Below are positions 44,882 to 52,933 of a stretch of DNA of 64,000 bases, one piece after another; within the stretch, counting starts at the first letter, position 1, and every line of letters starts with the position of its first letter. The position numbers and the translations under genes are program-made. Source of the DNA: Novosphingobium sp049354825 (GTDB lineage: Bacteria; Pseudomonadota; Alphaproteobacteria; Sphingomonadales; Sphingomonadaceae); the NCBI RefSeq assembly GCF_049354825.1, contig NZ_CP186480.1, forward strand, positions 868,001-932,000. The letters run 5' to 3'. The notes beneath the pieces are model-generated. The model did not search any database. It had not been told where the DNA came from and saw nothing but the letters and a program-made list of their open reading frames with translations.

Positions 44882-46324
44882 CTAACCCTGGTGGATCGCC
44901 TTGGTGACGAGGTAGCTGTCCATCCCCTCGACCCCGCCTTCGCTGCCGAAGCCCGAATCCTTGACCCCGCCGAACGGCGCGTCGACCGCGCTGAGCGCGA
45001 ACGAGTTGATCCCGACCATCCCCGCCTCGATCGCGTCACCCAGCAGGTTGGCGGTCCTGAGATTGTCGGTGAACGCGAAGGCGGCGAGGCCGAACGGCAG
45101 CCGGTTGGCTTTTTCGATCGCATCGTCGAGCGTGGTGAACGGGGCGGCCGCGGCGATCGGGCCGAACGGCTCGTTCGACATGATCGCGGCGCTGTCGGGC
45201 ACGTCGGCCAGCAAGGTGGGGCGGTAGAAGAAACCGGTGTCCCCGCGCTCTCCGCCCGCCATCACGCGGGCGCCGTGGCGGCGCGCATCCTCGACCAGCG
45301 CCTCGATCGCGTCAGGGCGGCGGACATTGGCGAGCGGCCCCATCTGGGTCGTCTTGTCCATGCCGTGGCCGGTGGCGACGTTTGCTGTCCGCTCGGCAAA
45401 GCCGGCGACGAAGCGCTCATAGATGCCCTGCTGGACGTAGAAGCGCGTCGGCGAGACGCAGACCTGCCCGGCGTTGCGGAATTTCTGCGGGACGAGGGCG
45501 TCGAGCGTCTTGTCGAGATCGACGTCGTCGAACACGAGCACCGGGGCGTGACCGCCCAGCTCCATAGTCACGCGCTTGAGGCCGTCGGCCGCCAGCCGCA
45601 TCAGGTGCTTGCCGACCGGGACCGAACCGGTGAAGCTGACCTTGCGAATGACCGGCGAGGCCAGCAGGTGACGGCTGACGGTATCGGGCACACCGTGGAC
45701 CAGCTGCGCCACGCCGGCGGGCAGCCCGGCATCGAACAGGCAGCGCATCAGGGCGCCGGTGCATCCGGGAGTCTCTTCGGGCGGCTTGGCAATGACCGAG
45801 CAGCCGACCGCGAGCGCCGGGCCCAGTTTCTTGGCCATCAGGTAGACCGGGAAGTTCCACGGGCTGAAGGCGGCGACAGGGCCGATCGGCTGCTTGATGA
45901 CGATGCTGCGCTGGCCGGCCGGGCGCACCAGCACCCGGCCGTACGTGCGGCCTGCCTCGGCAGCGCACCAGTCGAAGATCTGCGCCGCGCCCAGCACTTC
46001 CCCGCGCGCCTCGGCAAACGGCTTGCCCTGCTCCATGGTCAGCAGGCGGCCGATCATCTCGGAACGCTCGCGCAGGAGCGCGGCGGCCTTGGTCAGGACC
46101 GCGGCGCGTTTTTCCCACGGCGTGTCCTTCCACACCTTGAAGCCGGCCTCGGCGGCGGCCAGCGCCTCGTCGAGGTCGGCGACGGTGGCGAGCGGGACTT
46201 CGGCAATCGTGCCCCCGTGGGCGGGATCGACCACGGCAAAAGTGTCGCGGCCTTCGCCGATGCGCCAGCTGCCGTTAACCAGCAGGGCGAGGTCGGCGTC
46301 GTAGTCGTTGGCTGTGTCGGTCAT
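44882..46324 (-). CDS. gabD: NAD(P)-dependent succinate-semialdehyde dehydrogenase
   Basis: A 480-residue aldehyde dehydrogenase. The catalytic Glu lies in VTMELGGHAP and the Cys in NAGQVCVSP, with the N-terminal NAD fold SPWNFPV and the C-terminal GPIAAAAPF. Sequence features (TMEQGKPFAEARGEV, NEPFGP) fit GabD-type succinate-semialdehyde dehydrogenase, converting it to succinate at the end of GABA breakdown; a general aldehyde dehydrogenase remains possible. The ATG at 46324 is chosen over a GTG at 46333. It is on the same strand as merR with 39 bases between. Confidence 0.88.
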   Translation of the reverse strand: MTDTANDYDADLALLVNGSWRIGEGRDTFAVVDPAHGGTIAEVPLATVADLDEALAAAEAGFKVWKDTPWEKRAAVLTKAAALLRERSEMIGRLLTMEQGKPFAEARGEVLGAAQIFDWCAAEAGRTYGRVLVRPAGQRSIVIKQPIGPVAAFSPWNFPVYLMAKKLGPALAVGCSVIAKPPEETPGCTGALMRCLFDAGLPAGVAQLVHGVPDTVSRHLLASPVIRKVSFTGSVPVGKHLMRLAADGLKRVTMELGGHAPVLVFDDVDLDKTLDALVPQKFRNAGQVCVSPTRFYVQQGIYERFVAGFAERTANVATGHGMDKTTQMGPLANVRRPDAIEALVEDARRHGARVMAGGERGDTGFFYRPTLLADVPDSAAIMSNEPFGPIAAAAPFTTLDDAIEKANRLPFGLAAFAFTDNLRTANLLGDAIEAGMVGINSFALSAVDAPFGGVKDSGFGSEGGVEGMDSYLVTKAIHQG

Positions 46325-46363
46325 GGCGCCCACCCTAGCGGCGCCAAAGCCACTTGGCGAGGG

Positions 46364-46756
46364 TCAGGCCGCGGCGAGCGCGCGCGCCAGGCGATCGCGG
46401 ATCGCGGCAAGCTTTGCCAGGCGATCGTCTCCGCGCGTGCCAACCGCGGCAGGCGCCGGCGGGGGTGGCACCTCGGCGCCCTTGCCCTCAAGCGCGAGGC
46501 GCGCGCCGCGCAGCGTGAAGCCCTGCTTGTGGACCAGCCGATCGATCGTGCGGACCAGCCGCACATCCTCGGGCCGGTAATAACGCCGCCCGCCGTTGCG
46601 CTTCAGCGGGCGCAGCATCGGGAATTGCTCTTCCCAGTAGCGCAGGACGTGCTGCCGGATGCCGAGCGCGTCCGCCACCTCGCCGATCGTGCGCAGCGCA
46701 TCGGGCGCCTTGCCGTCGTCGAAAGGGATGGCATCCTCGCTCACCACGCTGGTCAT
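46364..46756 (-). CDS. MerR-family regulator
   Basis: A 130-residue MerR-like protein. TIGEVADALGIRQHVLRYWEEQFPML (about 23-48) is the winged helix, RRYYRPEDVRLVRTIDRLVH the recognition region, and the C-terminal Ala-rich helix about 95-130 the dimerisation part. No metal-binding Cys is visible, so it is a small MerR activator of unknown signal. It overlaps the ihfA stop as ATGA and closes the rpmF-plsX-fabH-ihfA-merR block conserved in alphaproteobacteria. Confidence 0.88.
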   Translation of the reverse strand: MTSVVSEDAIPFDDGKAPDALRTIGEVADALGIRQHVLRYWEEQFPMLRPLKRNGGRRYYRPEDVRLVRTIDRLVHKQGFTLRGARLALEGKGAEVPPPPAPAAVGTRGDDRLAKLAAIRDRLARALAAA

Positions 46757-47049
46757 CCCTGCCCGATCCGGTCTTTCAGAAGCTGGCTGGCGCGAAAGGT
46801 CAGCACCCGGCGCGGGGTGATCGGCACTTCGATACCGGTCTTGGGGTTGCGGCCCACGCGCTCCGCCTTGTCACGCAACAGGAAAGTGCCGAAGCCAGAA
46901 ATCTTGACGTTTTCCCCGCTCGACATCGATTCGCACATGTGGCGCAGGATCGCTTCGACCATCGTGAGGGAATCGCTGCGCGACAGCCCGATCTTGCGAT
47001 TGATCGCCTCGGCCAGGTCGGCACGAGTCAAGGTATTCATGGAGCGCAT
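46753..47049 (-). CDS. ihfA: Integration host factor subunit alpha
   Basis: A 98-residue HU/IHF-fold DNA-bending protein. The conserved NTLTRADLAEAINRKIGLSRSDSL start, VKISGFGTFLLR (about 46-57) and GRNPKTGIEVPI at the DNA-contacting arm are present. The ATG at 47049 has GAAGGGGAG just upstream, better than the ATG at 47040, and the frame extends further without a plausible start. IHF introduces sharp bends used in recombination, replication and transcription. Confidence 0.96.
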   Translation of the reverse strand: MRSMNTLTRADLAEAINRKIGLSRSDSLTMVEAILRHMCESMSSGENVKISGFGTFLLRDKAERVGRNPKTGIEVPITPRRVLTFRASQLLKDRIGQG

Positions 47050-47161
47050 GAGCTCCCCTTCTTGGCTAAACAGCGCGACCCGTTGAAACGGAAGCATAAG
47101 GCAAGGCTGGCGCATTGCAATCGCGCGTCGGAAAATCGGCACGGCCGCTGGCCGCGGCGGC

Positions 47162-48139
47162 TCAGGTGCGAAGGACCGTCGCCCCCCAGGTAAAGCCGCC
47201 GCCCATGGCTTCCAGGACGATCAACTGGCCCGGCACGATGCGCCCGTCGCGCACCGCAACATCAAGCGCGAGCGGCACCGAAGCGGCCGAGGTGTTGGCA
47301 TGCGAATCGACCGTGACGATGACTTTTTCCGGCGCCAGCCCCAGCTTGCGCGCGGTAGCATCGAGAATGCGGCGGTTGGCCTGGTGCGGAACCACCCAGT
47401 CGACATCGGCGGGCGTGTAGCCGGCTTCCTTCAGGGTCGAGGCGAGCACGCTGGCAAGGTTGGTGACCGCATGGCGGAACACTTCCTGGCCCTTCATCCG
47501 CAGCTTGCCGACCGTGCCGGTGGTCGACGGCCCGCCGTCGACGAACAGCAACTGGTTGTGCGCGCCGTCGGCATGGAGCTTGGTCGCCAGCACGCCGGGT
47601 CCGTCCTCGGCCACCTCGCGCGCCTCCAGCACGACTGCGCCGGCGCCGTCGCCGAAGAGGACGCAAGTTGTGCGGTCTTCCCAATCGAGGATGCGGCTGA
47701 ACGTCTCGCTGCCGATCACCAGCGCACGCTCGGCCATGCCGGTGCGCAGCATCGAATCGGCGACACCCATCGCGTAGAGAAAGCCCGAGCACACCGCCGC
47801 GACGTCGAAGGCGATGCCGCCATTGGCACCGATCGCGTCCTGTACGATGGTGGCGCTGGCCGGGAATGTCTGGTCGGGCGTGGCGGTGGCCAGCACGATC
47901 AGGCCGATGTCCTTGCCCTCCAGCCCCGCGGCGGCCAGCGCGGCGCGCGCAGCCTGGGTCGCCAGCGTGGCGGTGGTCTCACCGGCGGCGGCGATGTGGC
48001 GATTGCGGATGCCGGTACGCTCGACGATCCATTCGTCGCTGGTGTCGACGGTTTCGGCCAGCTGCGCATTGGAAACGGCGCGCGGGGGCAAGGCGGATCC
48101 GGTGCCGATCAGCACCGAGCGGCGGATGGTCTTGCTCAT
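47162..48139 (-). CDS. fabH: Beta-ketoacyl-ACP synthase III
   Basis: A 325-residue condensing enzyme that starts fatty acid chains by joining acetyl-CoA and malonyl-ACP. The catalytic triad is C117 in AAVCSGFLYA, H252 in VVPHQANRR and N282 in DSHANTSAAS. It is preceded by plsX with an ATGA overlap and followed by ihfA after 112 bases. Confidence 0.97.
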   Translation of the reverse strand: MSKTIRRSVLIGTGSALPPRAVSNAQLAETVDTSDEWIVERTGIRNRHIAAAGETTATLATQAARAALAAAGLEGKDIGLIVLATATPDQTFPASATIVQDAIGANGGIAFDVAAVCSGFLYAMGVADSMLRTGMAERALVIGSETFSRILDWEDRTTCVLFGDGAGAVVLEAREVAEDGPGVLATKLHADGAHNQLLFVDGGPSTTGTVGKLRMKGQEVFRHAVTNLASVLASTLKEAGYTPADVDWVVPHQANRRILDATARKLGLAPEKVIVTVDSHANTSAASVPLALDVAVRDGRIVPGQLIVLEAMGGGFTWGATVLRT

Positions 48140-49212
48140 GATGCGGACCCGGAATCCTTGCCGGCCTCTTTGCGGCGGGCGGTTTCGATCCGCGCCTCGG
48201 CGCTGGCCAGGTCGGCGGCGATCCGTTCGGTCAGGTTTTCCTCGAGCAGGCGCGCGGTGACCGCCACGGCGTTGGCGACGCCGAGCGCACTGGCCGACCC
48301 GTGGCTTTTCACCACCACTCCATTGAGGCCCAGGAAGACCGCGCCGTTGTGGTTGTTGGGATCGAGGTGGTGCTTGAGAAGCTCGGTCGCCGGGCGGGAG
48401 ATCAGGAACCCGAGCTTGGAGCGCAGCGACGAGGCGAAGCTGCGGCGCAGCAGATCGGCCACGAAGCGGGCCGTGCCTTCGACCGACTTGAGCGCGATGT
48501 TGCCGGAGAATCCGTCGGTAACGATCACGTCGGCATCGCCGCGGCTTAGCCGGTCGGCCTCGATGAAACCGTCGAAACTCATCGCCAGCGACCGCGCGGC
48601 GGACTTCAGTTCGGCGGCAGCGTCCTTGAGGGTGCCGGTGCCCTTGATATCCTCGGTCCCGATGTTGAGCAGGCGCACGCGCGGCTGCTCAAGCCCGGTC
48701 GCGATGCGGGCATAGGCGGCGCCCATGATCGCGAACTGCACAAGGTTGCGGGCATCGCAGTCGGTGTTGGCGCCCAGGTCGAGCATGACGAGGTCATTGT
48801 CGCCCAGCGTGGGCATCAGCGCCGCCAGCGCCGGCCGGTCGATCCCCGGCATCGTGCGCAGCGCCAGCTTGGCGATCGCCATCAGCGCGCCGGTGTTGCC
48901 GCCGCTGACCGCAGCGCCGGCGTGGCCCGCCTTCACCGCGTCGACCGCCATGCCCATCGACGTGTCCTTGGCCCGGCGCAGGGCCTGGCTGGGCTTGTCC
49001 TCGCCGCTGATCACGCCTTCGGCATGAAGGATTTCCGACGCCGCGCGCAGGTTCGGGTGATTTTTGAGCGCCGCCTTGATGCGCCGCTCATCCCCCACCA
49101 GCAGGAACTGGAATCGGTCATGGCGACGACGCGCAAGCGCCGCCCCCTCGATCATCGTACGCACGCCTTCGTCGCCGCCCATCGCGTCGACGGCGATACG
49201 CGGCAGGGTCAT
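48136..49212 (-). CDS. plsX: Phosphate acyltransferase PlsX
   Basis: A 358-residue enzyme that makes acyl-phosphate from acyl-ACP for phospholipid synthesis. The N-terminal RIAVDAMGGDEGVRTMIEGA, SGGNTGALMAIAKLAL and VTDGFSGNIALKSVEGTA signatures are intact. It overlaps the fabH start by ATGA and follows rpmF by 24 bases, the conserved rpmF-plsX-fabH operon. Confidence 0.97.
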   Translation of the reverse strand: MTLPRIAVDAMGGDEGVRTMIEGAALARRRHDRFQFLLVGDERRIKAALKNHPNLRAASEILHAEGVISGEDKPSQALRRAKDTSMGMAVDAVKAGHAGAAVSGGNTGALMAIAKLALRTMPGIDRPALAALMPTLGDNDLVMLDLGANTDCDARNLVQFAIMGAAYARIATGLEQPRVRLLNIGTEDIKGTGTLKDAAAELKSAARSLAMSFDGFIEADRLSRGDADVIVTDGFSGNIALKSVEGTARFVADLLRRSFASSLRSKLGFLISRPATELLKHHLDPNNHNGAVFLGLNGVVVKSHGSASALGVANAVAVTARLLEENLTERIAADLASAEARIETARRKEAGKDSGSAS

Positions 49213-49236
49213 GCCCCGATGCCCCTCAATGCAGTC

Positions 49237-49416
49237 TTAGAGGCCGACCGCGACGACTTCGCGGCCATTGTAGTGGCCGCAGGCGTTGCACAGGTTGTGC
49301 GGGCGCTTGAGTTCGCCGCAGTTCGAGCATTCGTGGAATGCCTCGACCTTGAGCGCATCGTGGCTGCGACGCATGCCCCGGCGAGAGGGGCTGGTTTTTC
49401 TTTTGGGGACAGCCAT
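49237..49416 (-). CDS. rpmF: Ribosomal protein L32
   Basis: A 59-residue protein MAVPKRKTSPSRRGMRRSHD ending EVVAVGL. It has the L32 start and a zinc ribbon of two CxxC pairs (ECSNCG and LCNACG). It is a protein of the large ribosomal subunit. The frame is shorter than most surrounding open frames and is read from 49416; larger frames on both strands here are shadows. Confidence 0.97.
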   Translation of the reverse strand: MAVPKRKTSPSRRGMRRSHDALKVEAFHECSNCGELKRPHNLCNACGHYNGREVVAVGL

Positions 49417-49563
49417 TGCGGCACCTGTTCCTGTAAGCTCTTCTTGTTCGTAAAAGGCCGCATCTGGCCCGGGGGCCGGTCGGCTGCGAAGGCGCGCCTA
49501 TAGCGAATTCCGCAGGCGTTGCAAGCACGCTGGCCGCCCTGGCGCCGCGGGGGAGATATTGCC

Positions 49564-49968
49564 ATGCTGACCGGAATCCTGCTGCCCACGACCCTGGCCA
49601 TGGCCGCTGCAGCGGCCCTTCTCAACATCTGGATGTCGATCCGCATCGGGCGGATTCGCCGCGCCGAGAAGATCGGCGTGGGCGATGGCGGCCACGAATT
49701 GCTGGGTCGGCGGATGCGCGCCCAGCTCAACTTCGCCGAGAACACGCCCTGGGTGCTGGCGCTGGTGCTGACGATCGAACTGGCCGGCAAGGGCGGACAG
49801 TGGCTGCCGCTGGTGGCGGCGGCCTATGTCGCGGGCCGCGTCGCTCACGCGCTCGGCATGGATGGCGCCGGCTTCGCGGCCGGGCGCATGATCGGAACCA
49901 TCACCACGATGCTGACCCAGGTCGGCCTGGCGCTGGTGGCGGCGGCGATCCTGGCCGGGCTGCTCTGA
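49564..49968 (+). CDS. MAPEG family membrane protein
   Basis: A 134-residue protein with four hydrophobic segments (about 2-22, 58-73, 78-96 and 105-130). The loop around RRMRAQLNFAENTPWVLALVL carries the conserved RxxxNxxE-type pattern of the MAPEG fold (membrane-associated proteins in eicosanoid and glutathione metabolism). Bacterial members may be glutathione transferases or peroxidases. GGGAG precedes the ATG. It converges on the hydrolase gene at 49976. Confidence 0.85.
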   Translation: MLTGILLPTTLAMAAAAALLNIWMSIRIGRIRRAEKIGVGDGGHELLGRRMRAQLNFAENTPWVLALVLTIELAGKGGQWLPLVAAAYVAGRVAHALGMDGAGFAAGRMIGTITTMLTQVGLALVAAAILAGLL

Positions 49969-49975
49969 CGCCGGT

Positions 49976-50647
49976 TCAGGCCAGCGCGGCGTCGCCGACG
50001 AAGGGATTGGTGCGGCGTTCCTCGCCGAAGGTGCTGGTCGGTCCGTGCCCGGGCACGAAGGTCACGTCATCACCCAGCGGCCACAGCCTCTGCGTGATCG
50101 CGTCGATCAGGTCCTGGTGATTGCCGAGGGGAAAGTCGGTGCGGCCGATCGAGCCGGCGAACAGCACGTCGCCCACCATCGCAAAGCGCGACGGCGCATG
50201 GAAGAAGACTACGTGACCCGGCGTGTGCCCCGGGCAATGCACCACGTCCAGCGTCAGCTCGCCCACGGTGACGGTGTCGCCGCCGACCAGCCAGCGGTCC
50301 GGCTCGAACGATTCGCCGCGCGAACCGTAGCGGCGTCCGTCATCCTCGAGCCGACTGATCCAGAAGCGATCGTCTTCGTGCGGCCCCTCGATCGGCAGGC
50401 CCAGCTCACGGGCAAGGATACCCGCCTGCCCGCAGTGGTCGAGGTGGCCGTGCGTGACCAGGATCTTTTCCAGCTCAACGCCGGTCTTCGCGACTGCCGC
50501 CTTGAGCTTGTCGAGATCACCGCCGGGATCGACCAACGCGCCGCGCAACGTCTTGGTGCACCAGATCAGCGAGCAGTTCTGCTGCAGCGGGGTGACGGGC
50601 ACGATGCCGACGCGCATCGGGGGTTCGGAACTGACGGGGGCGTTCAT
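49976..50647 (-). CDS. Metallo-beta-lactamase-fold hydrolase, glyoxalase II-like
   Basis: A 223-residue MBL-fold enzyme. The metal motif THGHLDHCG gives H66, H68, D70 and H71; later ligands are in HCPGHTPGHVVFF (His), GDVLFAGSIGR (Asp) and VPGHGPTS (His). The pattern matches glyoxalase II-type thioester hydrolases or related hydrolases with two zinc ions. It is 14 bases downstream of the S24 repressor on the same strand, so the two may share a transcript. Confidence 0.88.
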   Translation of the reverse strand: MNAPVSSEPPMRVGIVPVTPLQQNCSLIWCTKTLRGALVDPGGDLDKLKAAVAKTGVELEKILVTHGHLDHCGQAGILARELGLPIEGPHEDDRFWISRLEDDGRRYGSRGESFEPDRWLVGGDTVTVGELTLDVVHCPGHTPGHVVFFHAPSRFAMVGDVLFAGSIGRTDFPLGNHQDLIDAITQRLWPLGDDVTFVPGHGPTSTFGEERRTNPFVGDAALA

Positions 50648-50661
50648 GGCCCGCCCATGCC

Positions 50662-51306
50662 CTAGAGGCGGCCGCTTTTCCAGACCACGCGACCGATCAC
50701 CTCGACCTCCTCGGCCGGCAGTTCGATCGGACGGTAGGCCGGATTGTCGCTCACCAGGGTGATCGTGCCGGGACGCGCCAAGTCGAGTCGCTTGACCAGC
50801 AGCGCATCGCCGGTCCGCACCACGTGGATGCCGTCGCGCCAGGCGCGCGGGGTACGGTCGACCAGGATCTCGTCGCCGTCGCGAAGCGTCGCTTCCATCG
50901 AATCGCCCTCGACCCGGATGGCTGACAGCTGCGCGGGATCGAGGCCGTGTCCGCGCAGCCACCGCGTCGAGAACTGGAACGCGCCCACCGGCGCCTCCTC
51001 GCTGGCCAGCGTGCCGGGCCCGGCCGACGCCCCCAGCGCGAGGCGCGGGACCGGCAGAAACTCTCCACGCCGCGACTTGCCCGGAGAGGAAATATCCTCC
51101 GGAGCGCCAAGCTCACCCTCGTCGACACCGAAAAACCGGGCCAGTGCCCGACGCTCATCCTCGCCCAGTTTCCTGGGGCTGCCCTTGCGGACGAACTGCT
51201 GGAGATAGGCGGGGTTCTTGCCGAGCAGACGCGACAGTTCACTCAGGCTGGCGCGGCTTTCCCGCGCCAATTCGAGCAATCTCGCACGCGGATCGGCGTT
51301 CACCAT
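50662..51306 (-). CDS. S24 peptidase-type repressor with HTH
   Basis: A 214-residue LexA/CI-like repressor. Residues 18-60 form an XRE-like helix-turn-helix (SRASLSELSRLLGKNPAYLQ then FVRKG). The catalytic dyad is S136 in VEGDSMEATL and K172 in ALLVKRL, with possible cleavage in the ASAG stretch at about 93-96. Such repressors self-cleave when RecA filaments or another signal are present. It is divergent from the two small genes at 51398-51944, and the 91 bp between hold three AGGATT boxes. The LexA wing and the LexA SOS box are not seen, so it is not LexA itself. Confidence 0.88.
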   Translation of the reverse strand: MVNADPRARLLELARESRASLSELSRLLGKNPAYLQQFVRKGSPRKLGEDERRALARFFGVDEGELGAPEDISSPGKSRRGEFLPVPRLALGASAGPGTLASEEAPVGAFQFSTRWLRGHGLDPAQLSAIRVEGDSMEATLRDGDEILVDRTPRAWRDGIHVVRTGDALLVKRLDLARPGTITLVSDNPAYRPIELPAEEVEVIGRVVWKSGRL

Positions 51307-51323
51307 GAAAACGACATAGCCGA

Positions 51324-51375
51324 AGGATTTTTCCTAGACAAGTAGGATTTCGCTTCAGATCAAAGGATTATTCCA
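51324..51375. promoter_or_regulatory. Three-box operator array between S24 repressor and 62-residue gene
   Basis: AGGATT occurs at 51324, 51344 and 51364, spaced exactly 20 bp. The first is AGGATTTTTCCT and the third AGGATTATTCCA, both close to an AGGA-N4-TCCT inverted repeat; the second keeps only the left arm. All three fall in the 91 bp between the divergent starts. A possible minus-strand promoter (TTGATC 51363-51358, 17 bases, TGTCTA 51340-51335) spans the second box, which would give autorepression. Confidence 0.65.
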
Positions 51376-51397
51376 ACGGCGATTCGGAGACGATGGC

Positions 51398-51586
51398 ATG
51401 CTCATTAGGCGTATCGAACGGTTCCTGCGCGACACGGACATGGCCTGGACCAAGTTCGGTCGCCTGGCGGCCGGCGATCCGCGCTTCGTGCAAGACCTCC
51501 GCAACGGTCGCACCCCCCGTCCCGCTACGGAAAAACGGGTGGAACATTTCATGAACACTTATTCGGGAGCCCACGGTGCACATTGA
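51398..51586 (+). CDS. 62-residue HTH-like protein
   Basis: A 62-residue basic protein MLIRRIERFLRDTDMAWTKF then GRLAAGDPRFVQDLRNGRTP. The AWTKFGRLAAGDPRFVQDLRNG segment resembles the helix-turn-helix of the neighbouring S24 repressor (SLSELSRLLGKNPAYLQQFVRKG), suggesting a Cro-like partner. A second helix EKRVEHFMNTY follows. The pairing of a self-cleaving repressor with a small opposing HTH protein resembles a phage switch, but no phage gene is present. The ATG at 51398 follows CGGAG. Its stop overlaps the start of the next gene. Confidence 0.75.
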   Translation: MLIRRIERFLRDTDMAWTKFGRLAAGDPRFVQDLRNGRTPRPATEKRVEHFMNTYSGAHGAH

Positions 51587-51944
51587 TTTTACGCTTGAAC
51601 GCAGGCTCCCGCGCCGCACCGGAAAGCCCCGCCCCAGCCCATGGAAAGGCCTTACCGACACGTTGATGATGCTGGGCGAAGGTCACGGTGAATTGACTGC
51701 TCACGCCGAACGACCGTGGGCCAGCGTGACCTTTTCGGGCACGCGCCACACGCTCACCTTCGCGTTCTCGGGCACCGACGGTATCGCGGCGGGCGAACGG
51801 TTTATTGCCGCGCTGCCCGAACACGAGTTCGCGCTGCCGCGCCAGCTCGTCGCGGATGCGGCGGTCGTGGCGGTCGATCACCGCCTGCTGCCGTCGGCTG
51901 CAATGACGGTGACCTGCGAACTGGTGCTGCTCGACGATCAGTAG
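51576..51944 (+). CDS. 122-residue unknown protein in S24 locus
   Basis: From GTG 51576, which overlaps the previous stop by 11 bases and has GGGAG upstream. Contains LPRRTGKPRPSPWKGLTDTL near the N terminus, then a beta-rich region (ASVTFSGTRHTLTFAFSGTDG) and an alpha helix; no signal peptide or metal motif. No family recognised. Coupled translation with the 62-residue gene suggests they act together. It ends 7 bases inside the convergent dehydrogenase gene. Confidence 0.6.
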   Translation: MHIDFTLERRLPRRTGKPRPSPWKGLTDTLMMLGEGHGELTAHAERPWASVTFSGTRHTLTFAFSGTDGIAAGERFIAALPEHEFALPRQLVADAAVVAVDHRLLPSAAMTVTCELVLLDDQ

Positions 51945-52876
51945 CCGCGCGCCAGGTCGACGACGTGCTCGAGCGGGCTGCCTGCCTCCCAGGCGGCAAG
52001 GTTGCGCACGAAGCGCGCGGCGGTGCGCTGGAACATCTGCGTCTGCGACCGGCCCGACAGGTGCATGGTGACGTGCGCGTTGTCGAGGCTCCACAGCGGG
52101 TGATCCGCGGGCAGCGGCTCGGGCGTGGTGACGTCGAGAAAAGCGCCGCCGATGCGCCGCTGCTCGAGCGCCGCGACAAGCGCGTCCTGGTCGATCACCG
52201 CGCCGCGGGCGATGTTGACGATAATCGCGTCGGGCCGCATCGCCGCGATCTCCTCCGCGCCGATCATAGCGTCTGTTTCGGGCGTGGCCGGGACCGCGAC
52301 GACGATCCAGTCGAACTCGCCGAGCCGATCGCGCCATTCGCCGGGACCGATCGCGCCGGCAGCAGCCGAGCGGCGCACCACGGTAACCTCGACTGCGAAA
52401 GCAGCCAGCCTTTCCGCCACCAGCTTGCCGATCGCGCCGTAGCCGAGCAGCAAGGCACGGCTGCCGGCCAATTCGCGCTTGCCGGGCGCGTCGAGCAGCC
52501 ACTCGTGCCGGTCCTGCGCGCGAACGACCTCGCGGTAACCCTTGGCGGTCGTCAGCATCCCCATGACAACATATTCGGCAATCGTCAGTGCGTTGATGCC
52601 AGCGCCGTTCGTCACCGTGACGCCGCGCGCGGCCAGCGTTTCGAGCGGCAGGAAATCGATCCCCGCGTACAGCGTATTGAGCCAGCGCAGCCGCCCGGCA
52701 CGGGCCACGGCCTCGGCCATCAGGGCCTTGTCCTCGTGATCGAACCAGCCAATCTCGGCCGCTGGCGCCAGCGCCAGCATCTCTTCGCGCGAGGCGTACC
52801 AGCGCGGCTCGATTCCAGCCGGCAGGTACGGCTCGACCAGCGGACGGACGAGTGTCGAAAGAACGGCGGTGGTCAT
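51938..52876 (-). CDS. D-isomer-specific 2-hydroxyacid dehydrogenase
   Basis: A 312-residue NAD-dependent dehydrogenase. The nucleotide motif is LLLGYGAIGKLVAERL, followed by NIARGAVIDQDALVAAL, the catalytic Arg/Glu/His set lying near R in IARGAV, E in VTTPEPLP and H in HVTMHLSG. Substrates in this family include glycerate, lactate, phosphoglycerate and erythronate phosphate; none is evident here, and the absence of an ACT domain argues against SerA. It diverges from the periplasmic protein at 52934. Confidence 0.9.
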   Translation of the reverse strand: MTTAVLSTLVRPLVEPYLPAGIEPRWYASREEMLALAPAAEIGWFDHEDKALMAEAVARAGRLRWLNTLYAGIDFLPLETLAARGVTVTNGAGINALTIAEYVVMGMLTTAKGYREVVRAQDRHEWLLDAPGKRELAGSRALLLGYGAIGKLVAERLAAFAVEVTVVRRSAAAGAIGPGEWRDRLGEFDWIVVAVPATPETDAMIGAEEIAAMRPDAIIVNIARGAVIDQDALVAALEQRRIGGAFLDVTTPEPLPADHPLWSLDNAHVTMHLSGRSQTQMFQRTAARFVRNLAAWEAGSPLEHVVDLARGY

Positions 52877-52933
52877 GGGGTCAAGGCCGGGTTAGCTTGG
52901 CGGGGCCACCAGACTAGGCAGGGGGACGCAGCG

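Noticed and set aside
44891..47086. A 731-residue plus-strand frame opposite gabD, merR and ihfA
   Set aside because: Antisense shadow in high-GC DNA; the opposite strand encodes three recognisable genes.
50662..51306. Calling the S24 protein LexA
   Set aside because: The N-terminal HTH is XRE-like rather than the LexA winged helix, and no SOS-type box is seen before it or before repair genes in the window.
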